This document shows positions 23,802 to 35,783 of a stretch of DNA of 64,000 nt, piece by piece. Position 1 is the first letter of the stretch, and each line of letters opens with the position of its first letter. Location of the stretch: contig NC_039363.1 of the NCBI RefSeq assembly GCF_003573695.1, forward strand, positions 161,526,747-161,590,746, written 5' to 3'. Below the pieces are notes generated by a model. The model did not search any database, was not told where the DNA came from, and saw nothing but the letters and a program-made list of their open reading frames with translations. This DNA comes from Papaver somniferum (Eukaryota; Streptophyta; Magnoliopsida; Ranunculales; Papaveraceae). The translations under genes and the position numbers were made by a program.

Positions 23802-25561
23802 TTAGCAAAATATATACAAAAGGAACAAAAGGTTTTTTTTAAAAAAAAAATTATCTACTGGATTATGTACAAAAAATTCACCATACACCAATAATCTAAA
23901 GAGTTGAGGATCAACCCAAAAGACGAAGTGTAGAGGTTTCAACAGCTTCACACAAATATAACAGGAAAGAAACGCAAGTGAAACTGTGAAACAAAATGAG
24001 CTACCCCCAAACCTGGATTTTTCAACGGACAAAATTTTGGAAACAAAATCTCGCAGTTTTGGGGGTTCATCATGCACAAGGTCTAGCTCGAAATGAACTG
24101 TGCTAGGGACGGGCAAACATGCTAATTCCAACTGTGGCTCCTCAAAGATATTATACTTAGATGCAAAATAGTCCAAAAGGACTTGGGAAGCACACAGTTC
24201 CAAACCTAGATTAGGGACTCTCAGAAAAGTCGGTTTGACAATATGGGTACAAACCAAATCTAGGTTGGGTGGAAGGCCATCAGATTGTGACTTATGTAGG
24301 ACGATAGGCACATCATTACTAATCACATCAACATCTCCTAAGTCTTCTACACGTGTCACAACATGCTCACAATCATCAAACAAATTGGCAAGATCACAAT
24401 CAGAGTCATCAACATCATCAACAGATTTATTCTCATGCATCAGCAAATCAGGAGAAATATCACAATGTGACCTAGGTAGAGAATCAGACACATCAAATAT
24501 ATCATGCATATTAACATTAGTGTCTACAGAAGATTCAACTATTCCTATGTCATGCTCATCTTCACAGAATAATTGTACGAATCCCATGTCAATATCAAAA
24601 TCATATGAATTACAATGATATTAGAAAGAACAACATTCATGAAGGTCGAGGGCGAGAAGCCATATGTTTTTGAACCAACAGGTTCCACAATATTTTCATG
24701 TTCTTCTAACATATCATCATAATCATCATCATGGTAGCATGCATATTGGTCCTCATTAACAGTGGTGGTGTCATTAGTCGATTCATGTTCCTCTAAATTA
24801 GGTTCATATTCAACATCATTTACAAGAATGGGACTAGACACTTCATTAGGGACAACATACATTTCTCATGAATTTCCTCCTTTGTAGGTAGGTGAAGCAA
24901 AATCTGATCTAAACATGCCTGAATTCGTGATGTAGATCTATCAAAGTTTTGCTCACTGAGTCTGAAAGCTTCTGTGGTGGAGTCTAAATTCATGGGAGTA
25001 AAATTCTTCATGTTCAAATTATGGTGAATGGTACATGTATGCATGGTCATTAGGGTTTACAAAATATTGATCGCAACCCTCAAAGGATTGATTATGGTCC
25101 CAATGACTACCATTCTCACAATTTATGGGCATTTCATACCTTGGATTTTCTCTAGATTGCCTAAAATTATGCAAAATATGACAATTCTCAACAGGGTGGT
25201 CTAAACTACCACATGCGGGACATGCATAGATTTCAGGTTGCCTAAGAAAATTAGATGTGACAGATTCCTCATGTGATTGCATTTCTAAAGCTGCGATTCG
25301 AGCTTCTAATTGATCGATCAGTGATGATTGTGTGAGTGAGGCACTAGCAAAATGTTCATTTTCACGTTGTGATGAATGATGCATGTGTGAATAGTTACTA
25401 GGGTTCATGGATTGAGGCTCGGGACTTTGAAAATGTCCATAATAATTCCTATAACTATTGACATCATGGTCTATGGGAGGTTCATAACGTGGAGTATGTC
25501 CATACGCAAGTTCTCTAAGGGATTTGTTGTATTCCCCAACTGTAGACCAAGATCTAGACAT
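23802..25561 (-). pseudogene. gag-like gene, array unit 2, frameshifted
   Basis: Same product as in unit 1, starting at the ATG at 25561. An in-frame TAA follows YMYHSP at 25021-25019. A two-base loss near 25001, changes near 24888 and one-base losses near 24863 and 24614 break the second half. The last two are shared with unit 1 but not unit 3. The knuckle is intact at about 25224-25181. The final 261-codon frame (24587-23802) keeps the acidic region and the hydrophobic tail. Confidence 0.7.
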
Positions 25562-26585
25562 GATGATTCGGCTCAAAAGCTAAGTAACTATGTTACAAAG
25601 CCCAAAATTTGGTTTTTAATGGGTTTGGATTTTTGGGAAAAATTTGGTTTTTTTAATTGGGAGCAAAAATTTTGGTTTTAGTATTGGGAGCAAGCCCACA
25701 TTGGTGGGAGAAATTGCTTTGCCAAGGGAAGGTGAACAAGCCCACAATGTGTATGCAAACTGAAGCCCAATGTAGCTTTTGAGATAGCCCAATTGTTGCT
25801 TGTTTGGTCTGCGGCCCAGTTGGGCTTTTAAAAGTTCAGTTTTTCTAATTTAAAACTACAGGCCCAAATCAATGTAACACCACAAGCCCACAAGCAATTA
25901 AACAAACAAGCCACAAGAAATTAATTACAAACCCAACAGAAAAATGGAAAAAATTATTACAAGCCCACAAATTAAAAATGGAAGCCCACAGGTTGGGTTC
26001 TCTTAATGGGTTTAGGCTTACTTGCTTAAGCACAGCCCAGCTGCTCAGTTTGGTTGCAAAAGCCCAGTTGGGCTTTGGATCATCCTAAGATTTTGTTGAA
26101 ACCCAGTTGGATATTTCAGTTGCAAAGCCCAGTTGGGCTTTGTTCTTTTTCAGCTGCTTGGAATCAGCCCTGTTGGGCTTTGATGGCTCAATTTAGCACC
26201 AGGCAGCAGGGGTTGCAGCAGACTTGGCCTGGCACCAGCAGGAGCACCAGCAGGAGCACAAGTTCTAGCAACAATAGTGCAGCACCAGCTCCACAGCAGC
26301 AGTTCAGGCTAGCAGGTCTCAGGAGGGGCAGTTCAGCAGCAACTCAGGGGCAGCCTCAGCAGCAAGAGGCTCTCAGGCACAGCAGCTTCACCAGCACTTG
26401 CCTTGGCAGCAGCAGCAGCAGCAGCAAGGAAGAAAAGCAAAAAGAAAAAAAGATAAGCACAACCCAAGCTGGGAGCACTGAACAACAGAAAAAAGAGTAA
26501 GATGAAAGGAATACACTAAATGCAAAATGCTTACACTAAGATGATTACACTAAATGCAAAAACTAACTCCAACTACACCACCAAG
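25562..26585 (-). other. leader of array unit 2
   Basis: As unit 1, with the TGGGC motifs and AGC-rich block. The AGC block is shorter: a CAGCAG unit before the CTTCACC segment is missing. No sense-strand gene. Confidence 0.6.
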
Positions 26586-26603
26586 TCCCCGGCAACGGCG
26601 CCA
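26586..26603 (-). other. primer-binding site, tRNA-Asp, array unit 2
   Basis: Same 18-base Asp tRNA match as unit 1, six bases from LTR3. Confidence 0.85.
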
Positions 26604-26609
26604 AAAACT

Positions 26610-28421
26610 TGGTGGTTTTTATAAACAACCTACAAATTGACCTGCAAGTGCACAGGGTCAGTTGTAGCTAGTGATGGGAAGAAAGGGTTTGTCCACAGGG
26701 ACTTGGAGGGAGCTATTGTTGTTTTCTAAGTAAAATCTAACCTAAACAGGGAATTGGGGAAAACTAGGATATTGAATCCACCTAAATCCTCAGCTATATC
26801 ATGTCCAGTGCAAGTCTTGTTTTTGGCCTTAGTAAACAAGGTGAAGGTTCAGGCCTGCCTTGTGTTCTGGGCTTTCATCTAGGATAAGCTATTCACCTAG
26901 TTCACTAATGCATCCCTAGAATTGATGGTCTTCTTACAGCACCATCAATCACAGATGGACTTGATCACTAATTGACTAACTATCCTATATCTAAAGAAAA
27001 TTGCTCACCTAGTTAATCCTGTTCACCCCTAGCATTGGTGGTCTTCTTACAGCACCACCAATCACAGGTTACTATCATCACTGAGTAATCAATTCTCCAT
27101 GGTTCTAATTCAAGCTCATCAAGAACAAAACTAAATCATTTACTTCACTGTGGCATAGAGGCTTCATCTGCTTCCTAGTGATGAACTAAAACATGGTAAA
27201 CAGAAAGAGTAATTGAAATTGAAATAGAAATTGAAACTGAAATTAAAATTAAACCTACTCAGACCCAAATTGGGGGTTAACTTGGCTATCCCAAGAACGA
27301 GTTCTAACACACACCCAATATCATCTATTTATACAAACAATCAAAAACCCCAAAACAGTGAAATTAGGGTTTGGTGAAAATTAAAATTAGGTTTTACCTA
27401 ATCACTGATAGCAATTATAACTCTTAACCCATGCTTCCTATTCGTATTCTCCTGCTCCCCCACCAACTGTGATTTCTGCTTCGACCCATGCTCGTCCTTC
27501 CTCTTCTGCTCTGCTGGTCTGTGTTGTTGCTCTAGCTCGACCTATCTTATTGTTTTCTCATCTAGGGTTTCAGAGAGTTGAGAAAACTATAAAATAGATA
27601 GAGGAATAGGGGGAGTGATGGGTGTTGGGGTTTGGTTGATTTGAGAGGAGATGGTGGTGGTTGAGGTGGTGGTTGAGCGGGGCAGTGGAGTTGGTGGCGC
27701 TGGACATCGAGTTGCAGAAGAGAAGAAGGGGGAAGAAGAAAGAGAAGGTCGATGGAAAATGGATTGGGGTGCGTTTGTTTTGGGTATAGGGTATTTGGTA
27801 CTCGGGTGTTGAGCGGGTTTAGCAATTGTTGATGAACAACGAGGATGAGACGTTGGATGCGAAGATGATGGATCGATCTAACGGCGAGACAGAAGGAAGC
27901 GAGGAGCGACCGTTGGATGCGGAAGTACAACGAAACTGACGGCTCAAGATGGAGTTAGGTGCTGAAGTGTGTGACAGAGCTTCAGACTTCGATGCACGAC
28001 GATGAAGCGACCGTAGGATGCATCTGTGGATCCAATCTGACGGCTACGAGCTTAGGCAGGCTTTGGGCTTGGTCTTGGACTTAGGTTAGAGTTTGGGCTT
28101 AGACAATTCTGAGCCCACTTCTTCTTTAAGAACAAATTCTTCCTTCCAAGCCCACTTCTAGCCTTCTGGTCTTGCGCACAACATTCTTGCGGCTTCCTTG
28201 TGTGATTCCTCTTGGCTTCCACCACTTTTCTGCTCTTTTTGCTCCGTAATTCATCCAAGCTTTATTTAGTACCTAAAAATACAAAATTAATTAATAAAAA
28301 ATATTTATTCTTGAAAACAATGAAAATACAGAATATGGGATAAAATGTAGAATTAATGCACAAAAGATGAGTTAAATGCCAAGAAAAATATATAGAAATA
28401 TGCACTTTTTAGCACTCATCA
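26610..28421 (-). mobile_element. array LTR3, 1812 bp
   Basis: Same termini, except one base near the 3' end (TGGTGGTTTT on the plus strand for TGGTGGGTTT). TATA box at 27333-27326. Shared by units 2 and 3. Confidence 0.88.
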
Positions 28422-29864
28422 AATACCCCCAAACCTGAATTTTACTTGTCCTCAAGTAAAACAAAACTAAGGAAATCCTACCTATACCACTGTCGCTGGT
28501 CTCTCGAATGCATTTAGCGTATGCACTAAGCCTTTTAAACCACTAAGTGTCCCTAGTGGACGAGTGAAGTCTCGTGAAGGTTTGCTTAGAACGTACCTAC
28601 AAAGTTCTAGGACAAAATATAAGCTCAGATTCCATCAAATGTGACATGTGCAAGTCAGTTTAAGCTCACAGCAAAATGGAGATGTCAATCTAGCTATCAA
28701 AGGCACAATCCTAGCACTGATAAAATAAAGACATGTGATAAGAGTGTAAAGTGTATCTACACATGTGTAAAGAAAGATCGGATGTTATGACTACTAATCA
28801 CCAAGAGATAGTTTCTCAGGCTAAGAACCGAGGTCGAAATCTAGCTAGCTGTCCGGACTTTACGAGAATTGTGAATGAGTTGGAGGTATTTCACAATTAC
28901 TCGCGTTGTACATCAATGGCATACACCCTTCCTTGCTTATAACACAAAAACACAAAAGATGACTCTTTACATGACTCTTATTTACATTGACTACTCTCTT
29001 TTATTTTTGGAACAAGAGAGGATGGAATTGATAAATACTTGATTTTTTTTTTTTTGATTTTTTTTTTCTGAATAAATATATCATTTTTTTCTTTTTCTTT
29101 TTCTTTTTTTTTTTTTTTTTTTTTTTGTGAATAGAATTTACAACATGGTAACTCTTTTGATACATAGAGAAAAGGAATAAAAATTACATGACACTTAGCA
29201 AGAGGTAGCCCTTTTTGATGCACCCAGTTAAATTCGATGGTTGTCTTTCTTAATGTAACCTCCACCTTCTATCCCAACCAACCAAAGAACAAGCTAGTCA
29301 AGTTTCGTTCAGTATTCTAAAGTGATTGGAACTAAAACTTCCGATAGAACGCCTCAAGGATGAGGCTATACATGTATTGGTAGATCGTGCGCGTGCAAGT
29401 TTCTTATCACTATGTGAATTGTGCTAGAATCAGGTGCCTAAATATCTAGACTAAGACTCCTAATAAAAATACATATTTGCACAAGAGTCAACATTTCAAG
29501 GTAAATGAGACCATTTTTATGATTTTTTTAATTTTTTAATTTTTTTGGAATTTTTAAATTTTTTCAAAAAGAAGGAGTTCTGCTTTTTTTTTTTTTTTTT
29601 TTTTTCAATTATGGCATATTATCAAAGTATCTACTTTTCACCCCCAAACCAAAACTAAACATTGTCCTCAATGTTTCAAAATATGAACAATATTATAATA
29701 CAACATATGAAGAGGATCATGCTGAGTAGAGAAAAAGGAAAGAGAACACCCGATTTCGGCGAAAGCAAGATTAGAACTCCGTTATTCAAGGCAAGAATCC
29801 AACATATGTCAGCCGAGATCATATTGGATTAGCAAAATATATACAAAAGGAACAAAAGGTTTTT
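28422..29864 (-). other. internal 3, 3' non-coding part
   Basis: Polypurine tract beside LTR3, T-rich tracts near 29042-29126 and 29583-29605, no gene. It shares some variants with unit 2 (ACACAAAAACACAAAAGATG near 28942) and others with unit 1. Confidence 0.72.
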
Positions 29865-31595
29865 TTAAAAAAAAAAAAAATTATCTACTGGATTATGTAC
29901 AAAAAATTCACCATACACCAATAATCTAAAGAGTTGAGGATCAACCCAAAAGACGAAGTGTAGAGGTTTCAACAGCTTCACACAAATATAACAGGAAAGA
30001 AACGCAAGTGAAACTGTGAAACAAAATGAGCTACCCCCAAACCTGGATTTTTCAACGGACAAAATTTTGGAAACAAAATCTCGCAGTTTTGGGGGTTCAT
30101 CATGCACAAGGTCTAGCTCGAAATGAACTGTGCTAGGGACGGGCAAACATGCTAATTCCAACTGTGGCTCCTCAAAGATATTATACTTAGATGCAAAATA
30201 GTCCAAAAGGACTTGGGAAGCACACAGTTCCAAACCTAGATTAGGGACTCTCAGAAAAGTCGGTTTGACAATATGGGTACAAACCAAATCTAGGTTGGGT
30301 GGAAGGCCATCAGATTGTGACTTATGTAGGACGATAGGCACATCATTACTAATCACATCAACATCTCCTAAGTCTTCTACACGTGTCACAACATGCTCAC
30401 AATCATCAAACAAATTGGCAAGATCACAATCAGAGTCATCAACATCATCAACAGATTTATTCTCATGCATCAGCAAATCAGGAGAAATATCACAATGTGA
30501 CCTAGGTAGAGAATCAGACACATCAAATATATTTTCATGCATATTAACATTAGTGTCTACAGAAGATTCAACTATTCCTATGTCATGCTCATCTTCACAG
30601 AATAATTGTACGAATCCCATGTCAATATCAAAATCATATGAATTACAATGAATATTAGAAAGAACAACATTCATGAAGGTCGAGGGCGAGAAGCCATATG
30701 TTTTTGAACCAACAGGTTCCACAATATTTTCATGTTCTTCTAACATATCATCATAATCATCATCATGGTAGCATGCATATTGGTCCTCATTAACAGTGGT
30801 GGTGTCATTAGTCGATTCATGTTCCTCTAAATTAGGTTCATATTCAACATCATTTACAAGAATGGGACTAGACACTTCATTAGGGACAACATACATTTTC
30901 TCATGAATTTCCTCCTTTTGTAGGTGAAGCAAAATCTGATCTAAACATGCCTGAATTCGTGATGTAGATCTATCAAAGTTTTGCTCACTAAGTCTGAAAG
31001 CTTCTGTGGTGGAGTCTAAATTCATGGGAGTACAAAATTCTTCATGTTCAAATTATGGTGAATGGTACATGTATGCATGGTCATTAGGGTTTACAAAATA
31101 TTGATCGCAACCCTCAAAGGATTGATTATGGTCCCAATGACTACCATTCTCACAATTTATGGGCATTTCATACCTTGGATTTTCTCTAGATTGCCTAAAA
31201 TTATGCAAAATATGACAATTCTCAACAGGGTGGTCTAAACTACCACATGCGGGACATGCATAGATTTCAGGTTGCCTAAGAAAATTAGATGTGACAGATT
31301 CCTCATGTGATTGCATTTCTAAAGCTGCGATTCGAGCTTCTAATTGATCGATCAGTGATGATTGTGTGAGTGAGGCACTAGCAAAATGTTCATTTTCACG
31401 TTGTGATGAATGATGCATGTGTGAATAGTTACTAGGGTTCATGGATTGAGGCTCGGGACTTTGAAAATGTCCATAATAATTCCTATAACTATTGACATCA
31501 TGGTCTATGGGAGGTTCATAACGTGGAGTATGTCCATACGCAAGTTCTCTAAGGGATTTGTTGTATTCCCCAACTGTAGACCAAGATCTAGACAT
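29865..31595 (-). pseudogene. gag-like gene, array unit 3, single in-frame stop
   Basis: The best copy. One frame of about 575 codons from the ATG at 31595 is interrupted only by a TAA at 31055-31053. Order: basic, Tyr/His/Asn-rich N-terminus; short helix LIDQLEARIAALEMQ; CCHC knuckle (about 31258-31216); TAA; helix with LSEQNFDRSTSRIQACLDQI; long Asp/Glu-rich region (HDDDYDDMLEEHE, SVDDVDDSDCDLANLFDD); then near 30030-29970 a hydrophobic run (FCFTVSLAFLSCYICVKLL) that could span a membrane. The C-terminus runs into a homopolymer and is uncertain. There is no protease or RT. Possibly a gag followed by a separate env-like or accessory region. Function beyond the knuckle is unknown. Confidence 0.7.
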
Positions 31596-32619
31596 GATTC
31601 GGCTCAAAAGCTAAGTAACTATGTTACAAAGCCCAAAATTTGGTTTTTAATGGGTTTGGATTTTTGGGAAAAATTTGGTTTTTTTAATTGGGAGCAAAAA
31701 TTTTGGTTTTAGTATTGGGAGCAAGCCCACATTGGTGGGAGAAATTGCTTTGCCAAGGGAAGGTGAACAAGCCCACAATGTGTATGCAAACTGAAGCCCA
31801 ATGTAGCTTTTGAGATAGCCCAATTGTTGCTTGTTTGGTCTGCGGCCCAGTTGGGCTTTTAAAAGTTCAGTTTTTCTAATTTAAAACTACAGACCCAAAT
31901 CAATGTAACACCACAAGCCCACAAGCAATTAAACAAACAAGCGCACAAGAAATTAATTACAAACCCAACAGAAAAATGGAAAAAATTATTACAAGCCCAC
32001 AAATTAAAAATGGAAGCCCACAGGTTGGGTTCTCTTAATGGGTTTAGGCTTACTTGCTTAAGCACAGCCCAGCTGCTCAGTTTGGTTGCAAAAGCCCAGT
32101 TGGGCTTTGGATCATCCTAAGATTTTGTTGAAACCCAGTTGGATATTTCAGTTGCAAAGCCCAGTTGGGCTTTGTTCTTTTTCAGCTGCTTGGAATCAGC
32201 CCTGTTGGGCTTTGATGGCTCAATTTAGCACCAGGCAGCAGGGGTTGCAGCAGACTTGGCCTGGCACCAGCAGGAGCACCAGCAGGAGCACAAGTTCTAG
32301 CAACAATAGTGCAGCACCAGCTCCACAGCAGCAGTTCAGGCTAGCAGGTCTCAGGAGGGGCAGTTCAGCAGCAACTCAGGGGCAGCCTCAGCAGCAAGAG
32401 GCTCTCAGGCACAGCAGCAGCTTCACCAGCACTTGCCTTGGCAGCAGCAGCAGCAGACAGCAAGGAAGAAAAGCAAAGAAAAAAAAGATAAGCACAACCC
32501 AAGCTGGGAGCACTGAACAACAGAAAAAAAGAGTAAGATGAAAGGAATACACTAAATGCAAAATGCTTACACTAAGATGATTACACTAAATGCAAAAACT
32601 CCAACTACACGACACCAAG
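31596..32619 (-). other. leader of array unit 3
   Basis: As unit 1, including both 18-bp near-palindromes (around 32088-32170) and the AGC-rich block, and closer to unit 1 than unit 2 in this half. Confidence 0.6.
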
Positions 32620-32637
32620 TCCCCGGCAACGGCGCCA
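32620..32637 (-). other. primer-binding site, tRNA-Asp, array unit 3
   Basis: Same 18-base Asp tRNA match, six bases from LTR4, the outer 5' LTR of the array. Confidence 0.85.
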
Positions 32638-32643
32638 AAAACT

Positions 32644-34457
32644 TGGTGGGTTTTATAAACAACCTACAAATTGACCTGCAAGTGCACAGGGTCAGTTGTA
32701 GCTAGTGATGGGAAGAAAGGGTTTGTCCACAGGGACTTGGAGGGAGCTATTGTTGTTTTCTAAGTAAAATCTAACCTAAACAGGGAATTGGGGAAAACTA
32801 GGATATTGAATCCACCTAAATCCTCAGCTATATCATGTCCAGTGCAAGTCTTGTTTTTGGCCTTAGTAAACAAGGTGAAGGTTCAGGCCTGCCTTGTGTT
32901 CTGGGCTTTCATCTAGGATAAGATATTCACCTAGTTCACTAATGCATCCCTAGAATTGATGGTCTTCTTACAGCACCATCAATCACAGATGGACTTGATA
33001 ACTAATTGACTAACTATCCTATATCTAAAGAAAATTGCTCACCTAGTTAATCCTGTTCACCCCTAGCATTGGTGGTATTCTTACAGCACCACCAATCACA
33101 GGTTACTATCATCACTGAGTAATCAATTCTCCATGGTTCTAATTCAAGCTCATCAAGAACAAAACTAAATCATTTACTTCACTGTGGCATAGAGGCTTCA
33201 TCTGCTTCCTAGTGATGAACTAAAACATGGTAAACAGAAAAGAGTAATTGAAATTGAAATAGAAATTGAAACTGAAATTAAAATTAAACCTACTCAGACC
33301 CAAATTGGGGGTTAACTTGGCTATCCCAAGAACGAGTTCTAACACACACCCATATCATCTATTTATACAAACAATCAAAAACCCCAAAACAGTGAAATTA
33401 GGGTTTGGTGAAAATTAAAATTAGGTTTTACCTAATCACTGATAGCAATTATAACTCTTCACCCATGCTTCCTATTCGTATTCTCCTGCTCCCCACACCA
33501 ACTGTGATTTCTGCTTCGACCCATGCTCGTCCTTCCTCTTCTGCTCTGCTGGTCTGTGTTGTTGCTCTAGCTCGACCTATCTTATTGTTTTCTCATCTAG
33601 GGTTTCAGAGAGTTGAGAAAACTATAAAATAGATAGAGGAATAGGGGGAGTGATGGGTGTTGGGGTTTGGTTGATTTGAGAGGAGATGGTGGTGGTTGAG
33701 GTGGTGGTTGAGCGGGGCAGTGGAGTTGGTGGCGCTGGACATCGAGTTGCAGAAGAGAAGAAGGGGGAAGAAGAAAGAGAAGGTCGATGGAAAATGGATT
33801 GGGGTGCGTTTGTTTTGGGTATAGGGTATTTGGTACTCGGGTGTTGAGCGGGTTTAGCAATTATTGATGAACAACGAGGATGAGACGTTGGATGCGAAGA
33901 TGATGGATCGATCTAACGGCGAGACAGAAGGAAGCGAGGAGCGACTGTTGGATGCGGAAGTACAACGAAACTGACGGCTCAAGATGGAGTTAGGTGCTGA
34001 AGTGTTTGACAGGAGCTTCAGACTTCGATGCACGACGATGAAGCGACCGTAGGATGCATCTGTGGATCCAATCTGACGGCTACGAGCTTAGGCAGGCTTT
34101 GGGCTTGGTCTTGGACTTAGGTTAGAGTTTGGGCTTAGACAATTCTGAGCCCACTTCTTCTTTAAGAACAAATTCTTCCTTCCAAGCCCACTTCTAGCCT
34201 TCTGGTCTTGCGCACAACATTCTTGGCGGCTTCCTTGTGTGATTCCTCTTGGCTTCCACCACTTTTCTGCTCTTTTTGCTCCGTAATTCATCCAAGCTTT
34301 ATTTAGTACCTAAAAATACAAAATTAATTAATAAAAATATTTATTCTTGAAAACAATGAAAATACAGAATATGGGATAAAATGTAGAATTAATGCACAAA
34401 AGATGAGTTAAATGCCAAGAAAAATATATAGAAATATGCACTTTTTAGCACTCATCA
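32644..34457 (-). mobile_element. array LTR4 (5' outer LTR), 1814 bp
   Basis: Same ends; TATA box at 33367-33360. It carries the most private differences of the four, about eight by eye: near 32922, 33000, 33075, 33240, 33459, 33863, 33945 and 34005-34012. This fits an outer LTR that escaped homogenisation. The 122-codon frame seen in the other LTRs is shortened here. Confidence 0.88.
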
Positions 34458-34462
34458 AATAT
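34458..34462. repeat. target-site duplication AATAT, right copy
   Basis: Matches 14537-14541 exactly and marks the end of the array. Confidence 0.85.
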
Positions 34463-35057
34463 GAATTTGAATCCAAAAATTCTCAATTAAATTAACTACA
34501 AGAAAACCTATGATTAATTTAATTGGAATTGCTCAACATAAGAGAACTTACGGAGCCGCACAGTATATACATAGAATATGGATCAGAGAAGATCAATACT
34601 TCAAAATAGACAAGAATTCATTCTATTTTCCATCACTATTTGCACAATGACATACAATAGACCTAATCCTCGTAAACAAAATTCCATCCTATCTTCCATC
34701 AATATTTGCATAATGACATACAATAGGACTAATACTTTTGTAATGTCAAAAGTTCATTCATTCTTTTATCAATACATGCATATCGACATATGAAAGACTT
34801 AACTTTTGACAAGGTATGGGACAATCATAGTTCACAGACGCAAACACACATATCTCATAACAAATTGCAATATATAAAACCATAAAGATTAATACTGCAA
34901 AAATGATCTTCCAAACAAATTTTTAGAATTTAAACAAATAAACCTAAAAACAATGAAGACGAAAACGTTGGACATAGCTATGTGTAAACACCATAATGGC
35001 TATTCCAAACTCTAGTTATTCTTCTAAACAAAACAAGAAATAAACTTCTCATCAGAA
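34463..35057 (-). other. continuation of the reversed copia 3' region interrupted by the array
   Basis: Read leftward it matches 2040-2900 and 6600-7210 and connects across the array to 13780-14541. It contains one CCGTAAG...TGTTGAGCA repeat unit (34536-34556). Near 35056-35062 (GAAGATT) it switches into plus-orientation 3' sequence, an inverted junction with short shared sequence. No gene. Confidence 0.65.
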
Positions 35058-35783
35058 GATTGGGCATGTGGAATAGGAGCTACAAAAGTTTATTTATCTA
35101 TTTTTGTATTCCATATGTATTAATAGTTTTGTCATTAAAATTGACGAAAGGGGAGATTGTTAGAGCACTGCTCGGTCGAACTCGCATGCGTTGAAATCGC
35201 AAGCATGTTTGTCAATGTTAGTGATCAAAACTATAAGTCTTGATTTCTAGTCTACTATAGCTAAGTCTCGGACTAGGATAGAAAGTGTAGTTGAACTCAA
35301 GAACTCCATGGCGATCATTATACAAGAAGAAGAAATACTCAAGGAACTAGTGAAACTTCATCGAATAAAAGGTATGTGGAGACTTGAACTTACCTATCAC
35401 TCAAAAGTCTATCTACTCTATCTCCTATCTTGAGACAAAAGTCGTTTTGCTATATAGACTTTGATTATACAAATTTTCTATTTCGAGACGAGCTTAACTC
35501 GCTTATCTATTTCTCGAAATATGTGTTGGTAAGCTTTCGCTTTGGCCAAGTTCATCTTTATCTAGTGATAAAAGTCATATTATGTTTCAATTACTTAAAA
35601 ATGGCTTTGACGAAAAATAGTTTGTGAACAACAACTATATAACGTCCTCTAAGAATGTTTCAATGATTGAAATGAGAGTTTAGAATATATAACCATTGTT
35701 GGATATAAGCATTGTGTGGTAACACATACATGTATCGGTCCTTATTCCTTGAACCAAAGTATGCGTACTTAGCTTCACTTATC
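35058..35783 (+). mobile_element. plus-orientation copia 3' end and truncated LTR L4
   Basis: About 100 bp of internal 3' end with a GAAAGGGGAGATT tract precede L4, which starts TGTTAGAGCACTGCTCGGTC at 35158. L4 keeps about 620 bp of U3 and is lost at about 35783, where reversed L5 sequence begins. Confidence 0.65.

Larger units (their letters stand above)
14542..34457 (-). mobile_element. tandem array of a non-autonomous Athila/Tat-like gypsy element: 4 LTRs, 3 internals
   Basis: Order read on the minus strand: LTR4, internal 3, LTR3, internal 2, LTR2, internal 1, LTR1. Unit lengths are 6037, 6031 and 6034 bp. Each internal begins with a tRNA-Asp primer site six bases from its LTR and ends with GGTTTGGGGGTATT before the next LTR. 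The single AATAT duplication flanks the whole block. This fits one insertion followed by unequal LTR recombination between sister or homologous chromatids. Copies differ by scattered substitutions and indels, which argues against one unit repeated by assembly error. Confidence 0.9.

Noticed and set aside
14542..34457. Possibility that the array is a CRISPR-like or satellite repeat
   Set aside because: Units are 6 kb with LTR ends, primer sites and polypurine tracts, so it is a retrotransposon array.
14542..34457. Possibility that the array is purely an assembly artefact
   Set aside because: The units carry distinct substitutions and indels outside homopolymers and the flanks show a matched duplication. 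Long-read confirmation is still the deciding test.
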